A DNA stretch of 44,037 nt. Origin: Mesotoga sp. UBA6090. GTDB taxonomy: Bacteria; Thermotogota; Thermotogae; Petrotogales; Kosmotogaceae. This document shows positions 24,673 through 33,555 of this stretch, one piece after another. Position 1 is the first letter of the stretch, and each line of letters opens with the position of its first letter. The translations under genes were made by a program, and so were the position numbers. The stretch spans positions 1-44,037 of the forward strand of contig NZ_DIXC01000021.1 of NCBI RefSeq assembly GCF_002435945.1. Direction: 5' to 3'. The notes beneath the pieces were generated by a model, which saw only the letters and a list, made by a program, of their open reading frames with translations, did no database searches and was not told the origin of the DNA.

Positions 24673-27321
24673 TCATATCCCGAATAATTGAGCAATATTC
24701 CCAAATGTTCTTAGATCTCTTTGATGCTTTTCCCATACCTCTTGCTTTATGTACAACGGAACATATCGATTTTCATTCTGCGCGTCGTTGACATCTTTAC
24801 ACCAAATCTGCAAGCGCTTGATTTTACGTACGTCATCCAGATCTTCCCTTCCCTTGGTTTCGGCGATGAAAATTTCGCTTTCGCTTTTCTTAATCAGGAA
24901 ATCGGGGAAAAACTCATGAATATTGCCGTCTTCGCCCTGGTATTCGATTTTAAATCCCAACGACTGATAATTTTTGGCAAAAGAAATGATATCCGAGCAA
25001 TTTTCCAGAAACGCGGCAAATTCCAGTTCAAACTGACTGTCACCAATGATTTTATTAAATACGCTCTTCTGCGGCACCAGATAGGGCTGATTGTCCGCCA
25101 CGAGCGGTTTGGCTTTACGCAGGGAAATATAGTTTCTTATTTGCGCAGAACCCATGTCTTTTATGGTCAAATCGTCTATCGCCTTCTTGAAAGCGCCGTA
25201 GATTGTCTGCTTTGCTTCCACTTCGGAAAGGTTCCGCAAGATATTCGCGGCTTCAAGGTTTGCGGATCTATCGAACAACTTGTAGCGAATAAACTGTTCC
25301 ACTTTGGGATAGAGAATGTTGAACCCGCTCACTAGACGACTTTCCTTTAGGATGGCTTGCGTGAAAAATCCAACCACATGCCGCCAGTCAGGCAGAGTAT
25401 CCTTAAACTCTATTTTATGAGAGAAATCACCGTCAATATCTGTAAAGATGATTTCTTTTAATTCACTTTCGCTAAACTGTTTCAGGGCAATCGGTTTGAT
25501 ATTCATAGCATCAACTTGAATGTCCTCCAAATTCTTATAATCCCTGTAGATGCGGGGCGACAGCACGGGCATGGGGATATCCAGTTTATCAAGATCCTTC
25601 TTGTCATTGTCTTTGTCAATTTCCACAATAATCGGGTTTCTAGATCTGCTCGCCTCACCCATAGCGCGGTAACTGAATTCCACGCCTTCGGTCTTGATGG
25701 ATTCAACAAATTCGATAAAGGCAGGAGTGCCAACTACAACAAGTTCCTCTTTTACATCCATGCCAAACATCTTTCGTAAACCTCTGCCCAGGGTCTGTTC
25801 GGGCAGAATTTTAGCGGGCGAACCATAAGGGCGCAAACCGACAATGGTCGTCACATTACGCACGTCCCAGCCTTCCCGCAGCATCATCACCGAAACCACG
25901 GCTTTGTAAGGCGACGTGTCCTCATCCACGGCGTCCGCTGCTTTGCGCAGTTGTTCCAGTTCCTCCTTGTCCCGTTTGGATGCCGCACTTTCCGATATTT
26001 CACCACTCTTTTTGGTATGGATGAGCAAAACGGAATCCTTGAATTCAGGATAATTGGCTTCGAGATAATCTTTGGTCTGATTGGCTTCTTTTGTGTCTAG
26101 CGTCATCACAAACAGGATGGGCGTTTTAGCACTTTTCAGTTCTTCAAACTGTTTTTTCCACTCGATGTAACCAAGATGGATATAGTCTTTATAACGCTCC
26201 ACAAACTGGAATGACGTCTTTTCATGCAACTTTGCCCGCGACGCTTCATCCGGCAAAACAGGCGATTTAACAATATTCTGTTTGATGGCTTCCACTAACG
26301 GATAATCGCACACGGTTTGCACAAAAATAGCGCCATTGCTGTGTTTGGGAGTGGCTGTGTCGTCAATTTGCAGGGAGATGCTCCTTTCCTGTTTCAATTT
26401 CAAATGATTGTTGATGTCTTCGATGCTCTTAAACCACTGCATGTTTTCATCGTGAATATGATGCGCCTCGTCATTCATCACCACCAGGTCTTTGATTTTA
26501 CTGCTGCGCAGCACTTTTCCCAAATCCATGCCTTTGGACGTGTCCGCGTCGGGCAATGGCTTTTTGCCTAAAAATTCCTCTTCCAGTGAAGGTTCCCTGT
26601 CTTTATTCAGATACACACGGTGAATGTTGGTCAAAAACAAGTTGCCTTCTTCGGTAATCGGTTTCAATTCATCCTGAATGTGCAGGGTCAGGTGAAAATC
26701 GTTCTGCCAGTCTCGGTCGAAATAATCGTTTTCAGGTATAAGCGGATCTTCTCTAAAAATTTTGAAGTCATTGAAATCTTTAAGCAGGCGATTTAATACG
26801 ATGATGTTCGGGGCGATGATGAGAAAATTTCGGGAAAGATCGGATTCGGCTTCGTAAAGCTTATGGAAATAAGACCAGACCAAGGCAAGGCTCAACACCT
26901 TGGTTTTTCCCGAGCCCGTTGCCATTTTAATCACATATCGAGGCCAGGTTTCAGGAAACATACCTGTGCTTACTCTACCCGATGAGTCGAACCGCATCAG
27001 GTCAGATTTGTCTCTGGCTTTTGCTACTTCATACAGGTAAATAATTGACTCAATGGCTTCCCGCTGGGCAAAATAGTATTGAAATACATGTTCGTTTTTC
27101 TTATGCCCATCGGGTTTAAACCAGAATTGCAACAAGGCTTTTGTGGTGTCGGAAGCTCCCGAATAATCGCTATCACGCCATTCTTTTACCGCCTGCCTGA
27201 TCTTATAGACCAAAGGCGGAATTAGTTGCTCGTAGGCTTTTTCCTCTAAATCTTCCTGCGACGGTGCCCATCGGATTCCCGGGTCAAGTATTTGAAAAGG
27301 ATTCTGGTGAAATTCATTCAT
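24673..27321 (-). CDS. res: Type III-like restriction enzyme subunit (Res): DEAD/DEAH helicase-nuclease
   Basis: An 882-residue protein. Walker A (MATGSGKTK) ends at about residue 141, the DEAH box in VVMNDEAHHIHD is near 283, and the helicase C-terminal block VVSVMMLREGWDVRNVTTIVGLRPYGSPAKILPEQTLGRGLRKM gives motifs V and VI. Near residues 800-822, EFFPDFLI followed by IFIAETKGRED fits a PD-(D/E)xK nuclease. The order helicase then nuclease is that of type III Res subunits. ATG 27321 follows AGAGGTGG. Unlike most type III systems, res here precedes mod. The two subunits should act as a complex that moves on DNA and cuts unmethylated sites. Confidence 0.9.
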   Translation of the reverse strand: MNEFHQNPFQILDPGIRWAPSQEDLEEKAYEQLIPPLVYKIRQAVKEWRDSDYSGASDTTKALLQFWFKPDGHKKNEHVFQYYFAQREAIESIIYLYEVAKARDKSDLMRFDSSGRVSTGMFPETWPRYVIKMATGSGKTKVLSLALVWSYFHKLYEAESDLSRNFLIIAPNIIVLNRLLKDFNDFKIFREDPLIPENDYFDRDWQNDFHLTLHIQDELKPITEEGNLFLTNIHRVYLNKDREPSLEEEFLGKKPLPDADTSKGMDLGKVLRSSKIKDLVVMNDEAHHIHDENMQWFKSIEDINNHLKLKQERSISLQIDDTATPKHSNGAIFVQTVCDYPLVEAIKQNIVKSPVLPDEASRAKLHEKTSFQFVERYKDYIHLGYIEWKKQFEELKSAKTPILFVMTLDTKEANQTKDYLEANYPEFKDSVLLIHTKKSGEISESAASKRDKEELEQLRKAADAVDEDTSPYKAVVSVMMLREGWDVRNVTTIVGLRPYGSPAKILPEQTLGRGLRKMFGMDVKEELVVVGTPAFIEFVESIKTEGVEFSYRAMGEASRSRNPIIVEIDKDNDKKDLDKLDIPMPVLSPRIYRDYKNLEDIQVDAMNIKPIALKQFSESELKEIIFTDIDGDFSHKIEFKDTLPDWRHVVGFFTQAILKESRLVSGFNILYPKVEQFIRYKLFDRSANLEAANILRNLSEVEAKQTIYGAFKKAIDDLTIKDMGSAQIRNYISLRKAKPLVADNQPYLVPQKSVFNKIIGDSQFELEFAAFLENCSDIISFAKNYQSLGFKIEYQGEDGNIHEFFPDFLIKKSESEIFIAETKGREDLDDVRKIKRLQIWCKDVNDAQNENRYVPLYIKQEVWEKHQRDLRTFGNIAQLFGI

Positions 27322-27881
27322 CTGTTAGTCCACCTCTTGTCGTTTGTTCATTTTTCAGAATTTGTTCGGTGAAACGAGATCGGTTACTTCCCGCCGCGAG
27401 CATAACACTAAAGGAAGTCCTCAATCTGTTTAAGTGCCTCCAACAATCGTGGTGAGCTACGTGCGACTTCGCGAGAAAAGCCTCCAAAAAATTAGTGGTG
27501 GTCTCACTGGACTAATCAAAAAATGCAACTTGGTTCACTTGAATGTTATCACAAGAGATGAAGCAAACAGAAATCATTAAGGCTATTTTGATCTCATCCA
27601 TGATATTTGATTCGTCAACGATGTGACGTTGATGAATTTGCGTTTTCTATCGAAATACGTATAATCATATTGGCAAAAACCGCGTTCGCACAAAACGCGA
27701 TAATCTCAGAGCATTCCTTTCTAATTTTGATGCCAATGTAACAAGTGGTATATTGATCGTATGAGAGCATTTCACAGCTTGCCGTATGTTGCCTAAGATT
27801 TCACGAGCTTACTCCGAGTGTGAGGCCTCAATTGTAGAGGTAGCTTATGACACATAATGATTTACAAAAAGGGGTGAGCAT
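27322..27881. other. Noncoding region between the R-M pair and the PEGA/FGE gene
   Basis: About 560 bases with no gene. It should hold the res promoter (minus strand) and that of the PEGA/FGE gene. CATAAT at 27853-27858 is a possible -10 for the latter, but no good -35 stands 16-18 nt upstream. AACCGCG..CGCGATAAT-like sequence near 27678-27705 has local symmetry only. Confidence 0.4.
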
Positions 27882-29435
27882 ATGAGAAAGATCCTGTTGC
27901 TGCTACTGCTGGTGGCAAGTTTCACTGTGTTGCTCTGTACGGGAACTCCCGGATATGTTGCGATAAACTCTTCAGATGGAGTAAAGATCCTCGTGTATGG
28001 TGTCCACCTAGGAACGGTTTCGGGAGGACAGCTTATACTTTCACTCACACCAGGAACATACAGACTTACCGCTCAGAAGGAAGGCTATGAAGACGAAAGC
28101 GTTTTCGTAACTGTTCAGTCTGGCAGATCGACATCTGTGAATGTTGAATTGACTCAATCTAAGGTCATTCAAGAAGACATTTCTACGGAACAGAAGGTTT
28201 CTCTGGGGCAGAAGACAGGTACCATAAACATATACAGCGTCCCTTTCCCTTCGGCGAAGGTATCCATAAACGGAGTCAGCTATGGAGAGACAGATATAAA
28301 ACTCACGAATTTTCCTCTAGGAAAGTTAACGGTAAAAGCGGAATCCGGCGGCAGGATTCTTCAGAACGTCTTCACGCTCGAAGCTAATGAAACCATTTAT
28401 CTCCAGGCGAACTTCGTTGAAGGAAAGATATTCCGGCTATTCAATGTTAGTTTTGACTTTCCAGAGAATGTTGAAGTGACTATAGATGGGAACATCACAA
28501 AGACGAACGAGTCTGTGGTCTTGATCGGTCCGGATCACCGTGTAGAGATGAAGGCGACCGATCTATCGCGCTATGAACCTTTAAGTGTTAAGCAAATAAC
28601 ATTAACGGGTGATGGCTCTTATGAACTGATCCCAGATTTTTCAGAGGAATACATCGATCACATCTCCACTATTCCTCCCGGAGAGCTTGTTCTTGTAGAA
28701 AAAGGCAGTTTCACGATGGGAGATACTTGGGGCGATGGAGAACTGTTTGAAACACCTGCACACAAAGTAACCTTCACGTACGACTTCTACATAGGAAAGT
28801 ATGAGACATCATTCGAAGAATACGATGATTTCTGTGAAGCCACAGGTAAAAGCAGTCCAGACGATAAAAATTGGGAAAGGGAACAAAGACCTGTAATAAA
28901 CGTCAGCTGGTGGGACGCCATAGCTTACTGCAACTGGCTTAGTGAGAAAGAGAATCTTCCAAGAGCGTATGACGATGAGGGAAATCTGCTGGACGAAGAT
29001 GGAAGTATAACAACCGATCCGTCGGAGGTGGTCGGATACAGATTGCCGACGGAAGCAGAGTGGGAATACGCAGCGAGGGGAGGAAACAAGAGTAAAGGGT
29101 ATAAGTATGCTGGGAGTAACAGCGTGGATGATGTGGCCTGGTATGACCCTAATTCTGGAGGAATGACACAAGAAGTTGGTTGGAAGGCTTCTAACGAGCT
29201 GGGGATCTACGATATGTCTGGTAACGTATGGGAGTGGTGTTCCGATATGTATGGAAATTACTCCAGTTCTGCACAGACGAATCCGTATAATAACAGTGGT
29301 TCTTTCCCAATGGTACGTGGCGGCTGCTGGCAAAGCGATGCGAAGTTCACGCGGGTAGCGTTTCGCTTCTACTTATACCCGCCGGGTTACACGTACAGCG
29401 GCCTCGGTTTCCGTATCGCAAGGACAGTGAATTAA
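27882..29435 (+). CDS. Exported PEGA-domain protein with C-terminal FGE/SUMF1-fold domain
   Basis: A 517-residue protein. ATG 27882 follows AAAAAGGGGTGA. The signal peptide is KILLLLLLVASFTVLLC; an imperfect lipobox ends in Cys19. PEGA-like beta domains follow at about residues 23-95, 105-180 and 185-255. An FGE-sulfatase-type domain runs from about 265 to the end (LVLVEKGSFTMGD; YRLPTEAEWEYAARGG; DMSGNVWEWCSDMYG; LGFRIART). The paired active-site cysteines of true formylglycine enzymes are not seen (VRGGCWQSDA instead), so it is probably a binding rather than a catalytic domain. The variable-looking aromatic C-terminus resembles targets of diversity-generating retroelements. Likely anchored outside the cell. 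Confidence 0.85.
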   Translation: MRKILLLLLLVASFTVLLCTGTPGYVAINSSDGVKILVYGVHLGTVSGGQLILSLTPGTYRLTAQKEGYEDESVFVTVQSGRSTSVNVELTQSKVIQEDISTEQKVSLGQKTGTINIYSVPFPSAKVSINGVSYGETDIKLTNFPLGKLTVKAESGGRILQNVFTLEANETIYLQANFVEGKIFRLFNVSFDFPENVEVTIDGNITKTNESVVLIGPDHRVEMKATDLSRYEPLSVKQITLTGDGSYELIPDFSEEYIDHISTIPPGELVLVEKGSFTMGDTWGDGELFETPAHKVTFTYDFYIGKYETSFEEYDDFCEATGKSSPDDKNWEREQRPVINVSWWDAIAYCNWLSEKENLPRAYDDEGNLLDEDGSITTDPSEVVGYRLPTEAEWEYAARGGNKSKGYKYAGSNSVDDVAWYDPNSGGMTQEVGWKASNELGIYDMSGNVWEWCSDMYGNYSSSAQTNPYNNSGSFPMVRGGCWQSDAKFTRVAFRFYLYPPGYTYSGLGFRIARTVN

Positions 29436-29436
29436 T

Positions 29437-29454
29437 TACCCTACCCAAAGGGTA
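29437..29454 (+). terminator. Short hairpin just after the PEGA/FGE gene
   Basis: TACCCT (29437-29442) pairs with AGGGTA (29449-29454) around ACCCAA, starting one base after the stop codon. No T-run follows. It may be a weak terminator; hairpins at this place are also part of retrohoming targets in diversity-generating retroelements. Confidence 0.4.
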
Positions 29455-29575
29455 GCACCATGAAATAAGATTATCTGACGCGCTTCGTGGAGGTTATACT
29501 CCATGTTCTGTTTGCAATCCTTACTATGTTGACTGGCCGCCTTACTTCTGGAAGGAGTAGCAATACATTCAAGAA

Positions 29576-29600
29576 AAGAAAAAGCGCGACCTAAGTCGCG
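29576..29600 (-). terminator. Rho-independent terminator of the tRNA-Pro gene
   Basis: On the minus strand CGCGAC (29600-29595) pairs with GTCGCG (29590-29585) around a 4-nt loop and is followed by CTTTTTCTTTTC. It lies about 50 nt downstream of the tRNA. Confidence 0.8.
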
Positions 29601-29648
29601 TCTTTCCCTTATAATGGTGCTCTCCGCTATCATCGCGGTGCTAACAGG

Positions 29649-29724
29649 TGGTCGGGGCGACTGGACTTGAACCAGCGACCTTCTGCGCCCCATGCAGACA
29701 CGCTTCCAACTGCGCTACGCCCCG
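29649..29724 (-). tRNA. tRNA-Pro (anticodon GGG)
   Basis: Read on the minus strand, a complete cloverleaf is visible. The acceptor stem CGGGGCG (29724-29718) pairs with CGCCCCG (29659-29653). The D stem is GCGC/GCGT. The anticodon stem TCTGC/GCAGA encloses the loop ATGGGGC, giving anticodon GGG. The T stem and loop GCTGG-TTCAAGT-CCAGT follow. Discriminator A and an encoded CCA end the gene. The C1-G72 pair is typical of bacterial tRNA-Pro. Confidence 0.95.
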
Positions 29725-29733
29725 TACTCGAAG

Positions 29734-29762
29734 ATTCTATCACAGTTGGGATAACCTTTCAA
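29734..29762 (-). promoter_or_regulatory. Sigma-70 promoter of tRNA-Pro
   Basis: On the minus strand TTGAAA (29762-29757) and TAGAAT (29739-29734) are separated by 17 nt; the tRNA begins 9 nt after the -10. Confidence 0.8.
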
Positions 29763-29815
29763 GAGCAGAACGACGCCCACGGCAACTTTCAGACAATGAA
29801 AATTGGCTCTGCAGG

Positions 29816-30280
29816 CTACTCCCTGACCTCGAAGGTTAGGAAGTCGATCTCGATGCCACCATTGTCGGAATCATTCAATCTGAAGTCGTAGAATCCAGCA
29901 TCCCAGGGAGCGGTGAATATTTTCAAACCATCTGTCATGCCACCGACGTAAGAATACTGAATGTCATGCAGATCGTTTTTGGACTCGCTTCCATGTGGAA
30001 TATCCGAGGGAATGATTCCGATCCAGGCGTAAGACCCGAGTCCCGAAGTTCCGAAGAAATAGAGATTGATCTCTTCACCGGGAACGAAACAGACTTTGTT
30101 GAGGCCCATATACTCAGATTCCAGGGGCAGTTCATCGTCTGCAACGTATACCAGACTCTCGATTTCATCGAGATAGAATTCGTAGATTGAACCGTCCTTC
30201 AAAGTAATAACCAGCAATCCATTCGCAAGCACCGTAACACACAATGCCGCAATCACGAGAATAGCCAGAGCCTTTTTCAT
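29816..30280 (-). CDS. Small exported protein of unknown function
   Basis: A 154-residue protein with signal peptide MKKALAILVIAALCVTVLA. The mature part is acidic and beta-rich (NGLLVITLKDGSIYEFYLDEIESL; VCFVPGEEINLYFF; GLGSYAWIGII; APWDAGFYDFRLND). ATG 30280 has GGAGGTG just upstream. The second half, with a WIGI..IPH block and an AGFYDFRL ending, resembles immunoglobulin-like beta-sandwich modules found in secreted proteins, but no family is certain. It is alone on its strand, upstream of tRNA-Pro, which has its own promoter. Confidence 0.75.
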   Translation of the reverse strand: MKKALAILVIAALCVTVLANGLLVITLKDGSIYEFYLDEIESLVYVADDELPLESEYMGLNKVCFVPGEEINLYFFGTSGLGSYAWIGIIPSDIPHGSESKNDLHDIQYSYVGGMTDGLKIFTAPWDAGFYDFRLNDSDNGGIEIDFLTFEVRE

Positions 30281-30506
30281 GCCGCACCTCCTCTGTGCTA
30301 ACTCTCTCGCAACTGTTCAAACGGAAGGCGGCAGTTTCATACCTCCCTCAACAACCTTTGCGCTTCACCACCAATCAGCAAATCGTGATTTCAAAGCCAG
30401 AATTGATTCTCATTTGCTTTCAAAACCACTGAACAAAATTCTCCCTCGCGAAAGAGTGACAACAGGTCATAGATGCCAATGAGGTCAGAGTCTAGTGTAA
30501 TTCAGA

Positions 30507-30524
30507 TGCTATAATATATGTTAT
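30507..30524 (+). promoter_or_regulatory. Extended -10 promoter with overlapping palindrome, possible PadR operator
   Basis: TGCTATAAT at 30507-30515 is a consensus extended -10. The 14-bp segment ATAATATATGTTAT (30511-30524) is palindromic at 12 of 14 positions and overlaps it. The PadR regulator encoded two genes downstream could bind here and repress its own operon (inference). Confidence 0.5.
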
Positions 30525-30550
30525 ATGAATATAGGTAAGGAGGTAGTTTC

Positions 30551-30922
30551 GTGAAAATCGCTATTCCAACAATTGATAATAACGGTCTCAAATCCAGGAT
30601 TTCGGAGCATTTCGGTCATTCTCCGTTCTTTGCATTCGTAACTGTTGAGAACAACGAGATTGTCTCTCACGAAATCGAAACAAACCCTTTTGAACAGCAC
30701 GAGCCGGGCGAGATTCCAGGTTACGTGAAGAGTAAAGGCGCCGATGTGATAATAACAAGAGGAATGGGCGGCCGGGCAAGACAGTTCTTCGAAACTCTGG
30801 GCGTACATGCCATTACCGGTGCCAGTGGGACCGTCGAAGAGCTAGTAAGAACCTACATTGAAGGCGAACTTTCCAGTGTTGAATACGAGCCCGAAGACCG
30901 CGGAAAGTTCCACGAACACTAG
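30551..30922 (+). CDS. NifX/NifB-family (dinitrogenase iron-molybdenum cofactor type) protein
   Basis: A 123-residue cytoplasmic protein. Start GTG 30551 with AAGGAGGT upstream. MKIAIPTIDNNGLKSRISEHFGHSPFFAF is the usual N-terminus of this family, and GADVIITRGMGGRARQFFETLGV is its central block. Related small proteins bind iron-sulfur or iron-molybdenum clusters, and many occur outside nitrogen fixers, as here: no nif gene is in the window. The C-terminus ends in a His/Asp-rich DRGKFHEH that could bind metal. It is read with the PadR regulator 21 nt downstream. Confidence 0.88.
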   Translation: MKIAIPTIDNNGLKSRISEHFGHSPFFAFVTVENNEIVSHEIETNPFEQHEPGEIPGYVKSKGADVIITRGMGGRARQFFETLGVHAITGASGTVEELVRTYIEGELSSVEYEPEDRGKFHEH

Positions 30923-30943
30923 GAAACTATAGCGGAGACTATC

Positions 30944-31306
30944 ATGAGAAATATGAGGGGAAGACGGATGGGAATGGGCAGGTCATGGATCGAGCTGTAT
31001 CTGCTTCTTCTTATCGCCGAAAAACCCGCTCATGGTTATGAGCTTTCCTCCAGGATCAACGACTTCGAGATCCCGATCTTCGGTGTCGGTCAGATGGGAA
31101 GTCTTTATCGTGTGCTGAGCAGTCTAGAAGAGATGGGGCTTATAACCTCCGAATGGGACACAGAGAACACAGGCCCGGCAAAGAAGAACTACAAGATTAC
31201 GACGGCCGGCCTCGAATACCTGAAAGCATCGGAGATCAAAATAAAGAGATTCAGGGAGAACGTCGACAAGTTTCTGGCAAGGCTGAACGACCTGAACAAA
31301 ATATAA
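30944..31306 (+). CDS. PadR-family transcriptional regulator
   Basis: A 120-residue regulator. The winged helix is at residues about 15-90 with the PadR pattern ELYLLLLIAEKPAHGYELSSRI, MGSLYRVLSSLEEMGLI and PAKKNYKITTAGLEYL. The C-terminal helix (about 95-120) should form the dimer. The N-terminus MRNMRGRRMGMGR is basic; internal ATG codons could serve as starts. It probably controls itself and the NifX-like gene from the palindrome near 30511. Effector unknown. Confidence 0.9.
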   Translation: MRNMRGRRMGMGRSWIELYLLLLIAEKPAHGYELSSRINDFEIPIFGVGQMGSLYRVLSSLEEMGLITSEWDTENTGPAKKNYKITTAGLEYLKASEIKIKRFRENVDKFLARLNDLNKI

Positions 31307-31327
31307 AGCCCTGAGGTGCAGGGCTTT
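31305..31327. terminator. Bidirectional terminator between convergent genes
   Basis: AAAGCCCTG (31305-31313) pairs with CAGGGCTTT (31319-31327) around AGGTG. It has A-rich sequence on the left and T-rich on the right, so it can serve the PadR gene (plus) and the PLP enzyme gene (minus). It overlaps both stop codons. Confidence 0.85.
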
Positions 31328-32288
31328 ACTCTATGTAAGCAGCCGGATTGTCGAACAGCTTGAACAGCCCGCCAGTGTGAATAAAAACGACTCTCTTTCC
31401 CGCGAATCTTTCCTTTGAGATCTGAAGCATTCCTCTGAAGGCCTTTGCCGTATAGACGGGGTCAAGGAAGAAGGCTCGCTCCCTCGCAAGACTCTTGATA
31501 AGCTCTGTATCCTCTTCCGAAGGCACGGCATAAGCGGGTCCCGAGAAGTCGTCGACTATCTCGATCTCTCCGTCGTCTATCGATACATCTATTCCGTACT
31601 CCTTCATTTCCCCGATCAGTCTCTTTGTCTTTTCCACGAAGAGCGTGGAAGGATCCTTCGTTACGTTAATCCCTATGACTCGGGTGTTATAACCTAGCGT
31701 CCTGAGTCCAGCCAGAATTCCCGCATAGGTTCCAGCGCTGCCGACCGCTGTGAAGACGGCTTCAACATGATCGAGATTTATCTGGCCCGAGAGCTCTTTG
31801 ACGGCATCCACATATCCCCTTGCGCCAAGCGCGTTTGAGCCGCCCTCGGGGATCAGGTAGACTCTCCTGCCCTTTTTCTCGTATTCTTCCTTTTTTGTGG
31901 CGAAGATCTCATCTATTCTCGAGTACTCCTCCTTGGTCACATAATGGATGTCACTTCCCACCATGGTATCTAGAAGGACGTTCCCTTGAGGAATCTCCAT
32001 CGGCCTTCCCCTGAGGAAGAGAACCGGCTGCATTCCAAGCGATCTCGCCGCCATCGCAGTCGCCCTGCAGTGATTCGACTGAATGCCCCCGCAGGTGAAA
32101 ACCGTATCTGCTTTCTTTTCCAGAGCATCTTTTAGAAGATACTCGAGCTTCCTGATCTTGTTTCCGCTCGTGATGAAGCCGGTCAACTCATCATGCTTGC
32201 AGAAGAGTTCGAATGGAAGATCCAGGTACTCTTCGATCCATTCAAGCCTGTTCACGGGCGTAATACCGTTAATGAACTTCAGTTTCAA
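31326..32288 (-). CDS. dcyD: PLP-dependent D-cysteine desulfhydrase / ACC deaminase family enzyme
   Basis: A 320-residue enzyme of fold type II. TTG 32288 is chosen: GGGGGTGAG lies just upstream and overlaps the preceding stop, while ATG 32315 has no ribosome binding site. The PLP lysine is Lys44 in SGNKIRKLEYLL. GGIQSNHCRATA gives the substrate loop, VGSAGTYAGILAGL the phosphate-binding loop. The family splits D-cysteine to pyruvate, H2S and ammonia, or opens 1-aminocyclopropane carboxylate. Sequence alone does not separate the two reliably; desulfhydrase is more usual in this group. It is the third gene of a minus-strand operon. Confidence 0.85.
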   Translation of the reverse strand: MKLKFINGITPVNRLEWIEEYLDLPFELFCKHDELTGFITSGNKIRKLEYLLKDALEKKADTVFTCGGIQSNHCRATAMAARSLGMQPVLFLRGRPMEIPQGNVLLDTMVGSDIHYVTKEEYSRIDEIFATKKEEYEKKGRRVYLIPEGGSNALGARGYVDAVKELSGQINLDHVEAVFTAVGSAGTYAGILAGLRTLGYNTRVIGINVTKDPSTLFVEKTKRLIGEMKEYGIDVSIDDGEIEIVDDFSGPAYAVPSEEDTELIKSLARERAFFLDPVYTAKAFRGMLQISKERFAGKRVVFIHTGGLFKLFDNPAAYIE

Positions 32289-32292
32289 GTTC

Positions 32293-33555
32293 TCACCCCC
32301 TACTCTTTCTTTCATCTATATTAGAGACTATTCCGTTCAGCTTTTCAATTCGCTCCCAAGATGGCGGATGCGAGTAATATAGTGCTGCATACAAAGGATG
32401 CGGGCTGAGGTTAGACAAATTAGATACAGATAGGTTCTTCAAAGCTCTTATCATCGGTTGTGGATTACCGGTAATCTGCGCCGCATACCTGCCGGCCTCA
32501 AATTCCCACTTCCTGCTTATGAACGAGTCTATCCAGCCAAGGACCGTGAAGATAGAAGACAGGAAGATCCCCGCATAAAGCAGAATCGTGTATTTCTCTG
32601 AGATTCCGAAGATACCGGTAACGGTGTCGCTTTCGACGATCAGCCATAGAAGAAATACGGCGAAAACCGTAACCGCGTTAGATAAGAACATCCCCTTGAG
32701 TATGTGTTTACGCTTGAAGTGACCGGCCTCATGGGCGAAGATCGCCTCTATCTCTTCAGGAGAATGCTTCTCGAGGAGGCTGTCGTACAGAACAATTCTC
32801 TTTGCCCTTCCGATGCCCGTGAAAAAGGCATTCGTGTGGCCGGTTTTTCTCGATGCATCCATAACGAGGATCGACTTGACGGCGAAACCAGATCTCTCGG
32901 CAATCGCTCCAATCCTTTTCATAAGGTCCTCATCTTCTAGAGGCTTCAGCTTGTAGAAGAGAGGAAGAATGATTGTAGGGAAGATCAGCTGGGTGAGCAA
33001 CTCAAATGCAATTACTCCGATAAGCAAGTAGACCCACCAGTACGTGAACGAGTCGATAGCGAGAAGCGCAAGATACATGAGCGGAATTCCGATTGCCGCA
33101 ACCAGAAGCAGCCCTTTCAATTTATCTACAATAAACGTTTTTGGTGTCGTCCGATTGAAGCCATATCTGTTCTCCAAAACGAATGTCGAGTAAATCGAAA
33201 AGGGGAGAGAGATTGCGAAGGAAATCGCGGCGATCAAGGTGAAAAAGATGAGGCCGCGAATCGCAAAACCCTCCGCCAATTTCGTCGAAAAAGATTCGAT
33301 TGCCCTGAATACCCAGAAGATCCCCATACTCAGTGCTATAAGATTCACGACAAAAGAGACCATAGTAATAATTCCCTTGGCTCTCGTATATTCCACAGAC
33401 TTTTCGATGAGATCTTCGTTGAAGACATCTCGCAAGTTATCTGGAAGTGAGACCTTAGAAAGCTTCGCATTTCTATAGTTGAGGGACAACAAAAAGAGCT
33501 CGAAGAAAGCGATTACATAGACAACGAGAAGAAAGATTGTCTCAAAGCTAGTCAT
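32293..33555 (-). CDS. M48 family metalloprotease, Ste24/CAAX-protease type
   Basis: A 420-residue membrane zinc protease. ATG 33555 (not the TTG before it). About six to seven hydrophobic helices flank the zinc motif AIFAHEAGHFKRKH (near residues 278-292), with the third ligand in EFEAGRYAAQ. The usual EFEAD there has G in place of D, a small departure. TPKTFIVDKLKG and the RTGHTNAFFTGIGR block are standard in Ste24-type enzymes. Such proteases act in membrane protein quality control. It overlaps the zinc-ribbon gene upstream by 8 nt and nearly touches the PLP enzyme gene downstream. Confidence 0.9.
   Translation of the reverse strand: MTSFETIFLLVVYVIAFFELFLLSLNYRNAKLSKVSLPDNLRDVFNEDLIEKSVEYTRAKGIITMVSFVVNLIALSMGIFWVFRAIESFSTKLAEGFAIRGLIFFTLIAAISFAISLPFSIYSTFVLENRYGFNRTTPKTFIVDKLKGLLLVAAIGIPLMYLALLAIDSFTYWWVYLLIGVIAFELLTQLIFPTIILPLFYKLKPLEDEDLMKRIGAIAERSGFAVKSILVMDASRKTGHTNAFFTGIGRAKRIVLYDSLLEKHSPEEIEAIFAHEAGHFKRKHILKGMFLSNAVTVFAVFLLWLIVESDTVTGIFGISEKYTILLYAGIFLSSIFTVLGWIDSFISRKWEFEAGRYAAQITGNPQPMIRALKNLSVSNLSNLSPHPLYAALYYSHPPSWERIEKLNGIVSNIDERKSRG

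Noticed and set aside
29436..29693. 85-codon minus-strand frame over the tRNA
   Set aside because: It reads through the tRNA-Pro gene and its terminator; a tRNA shadow.
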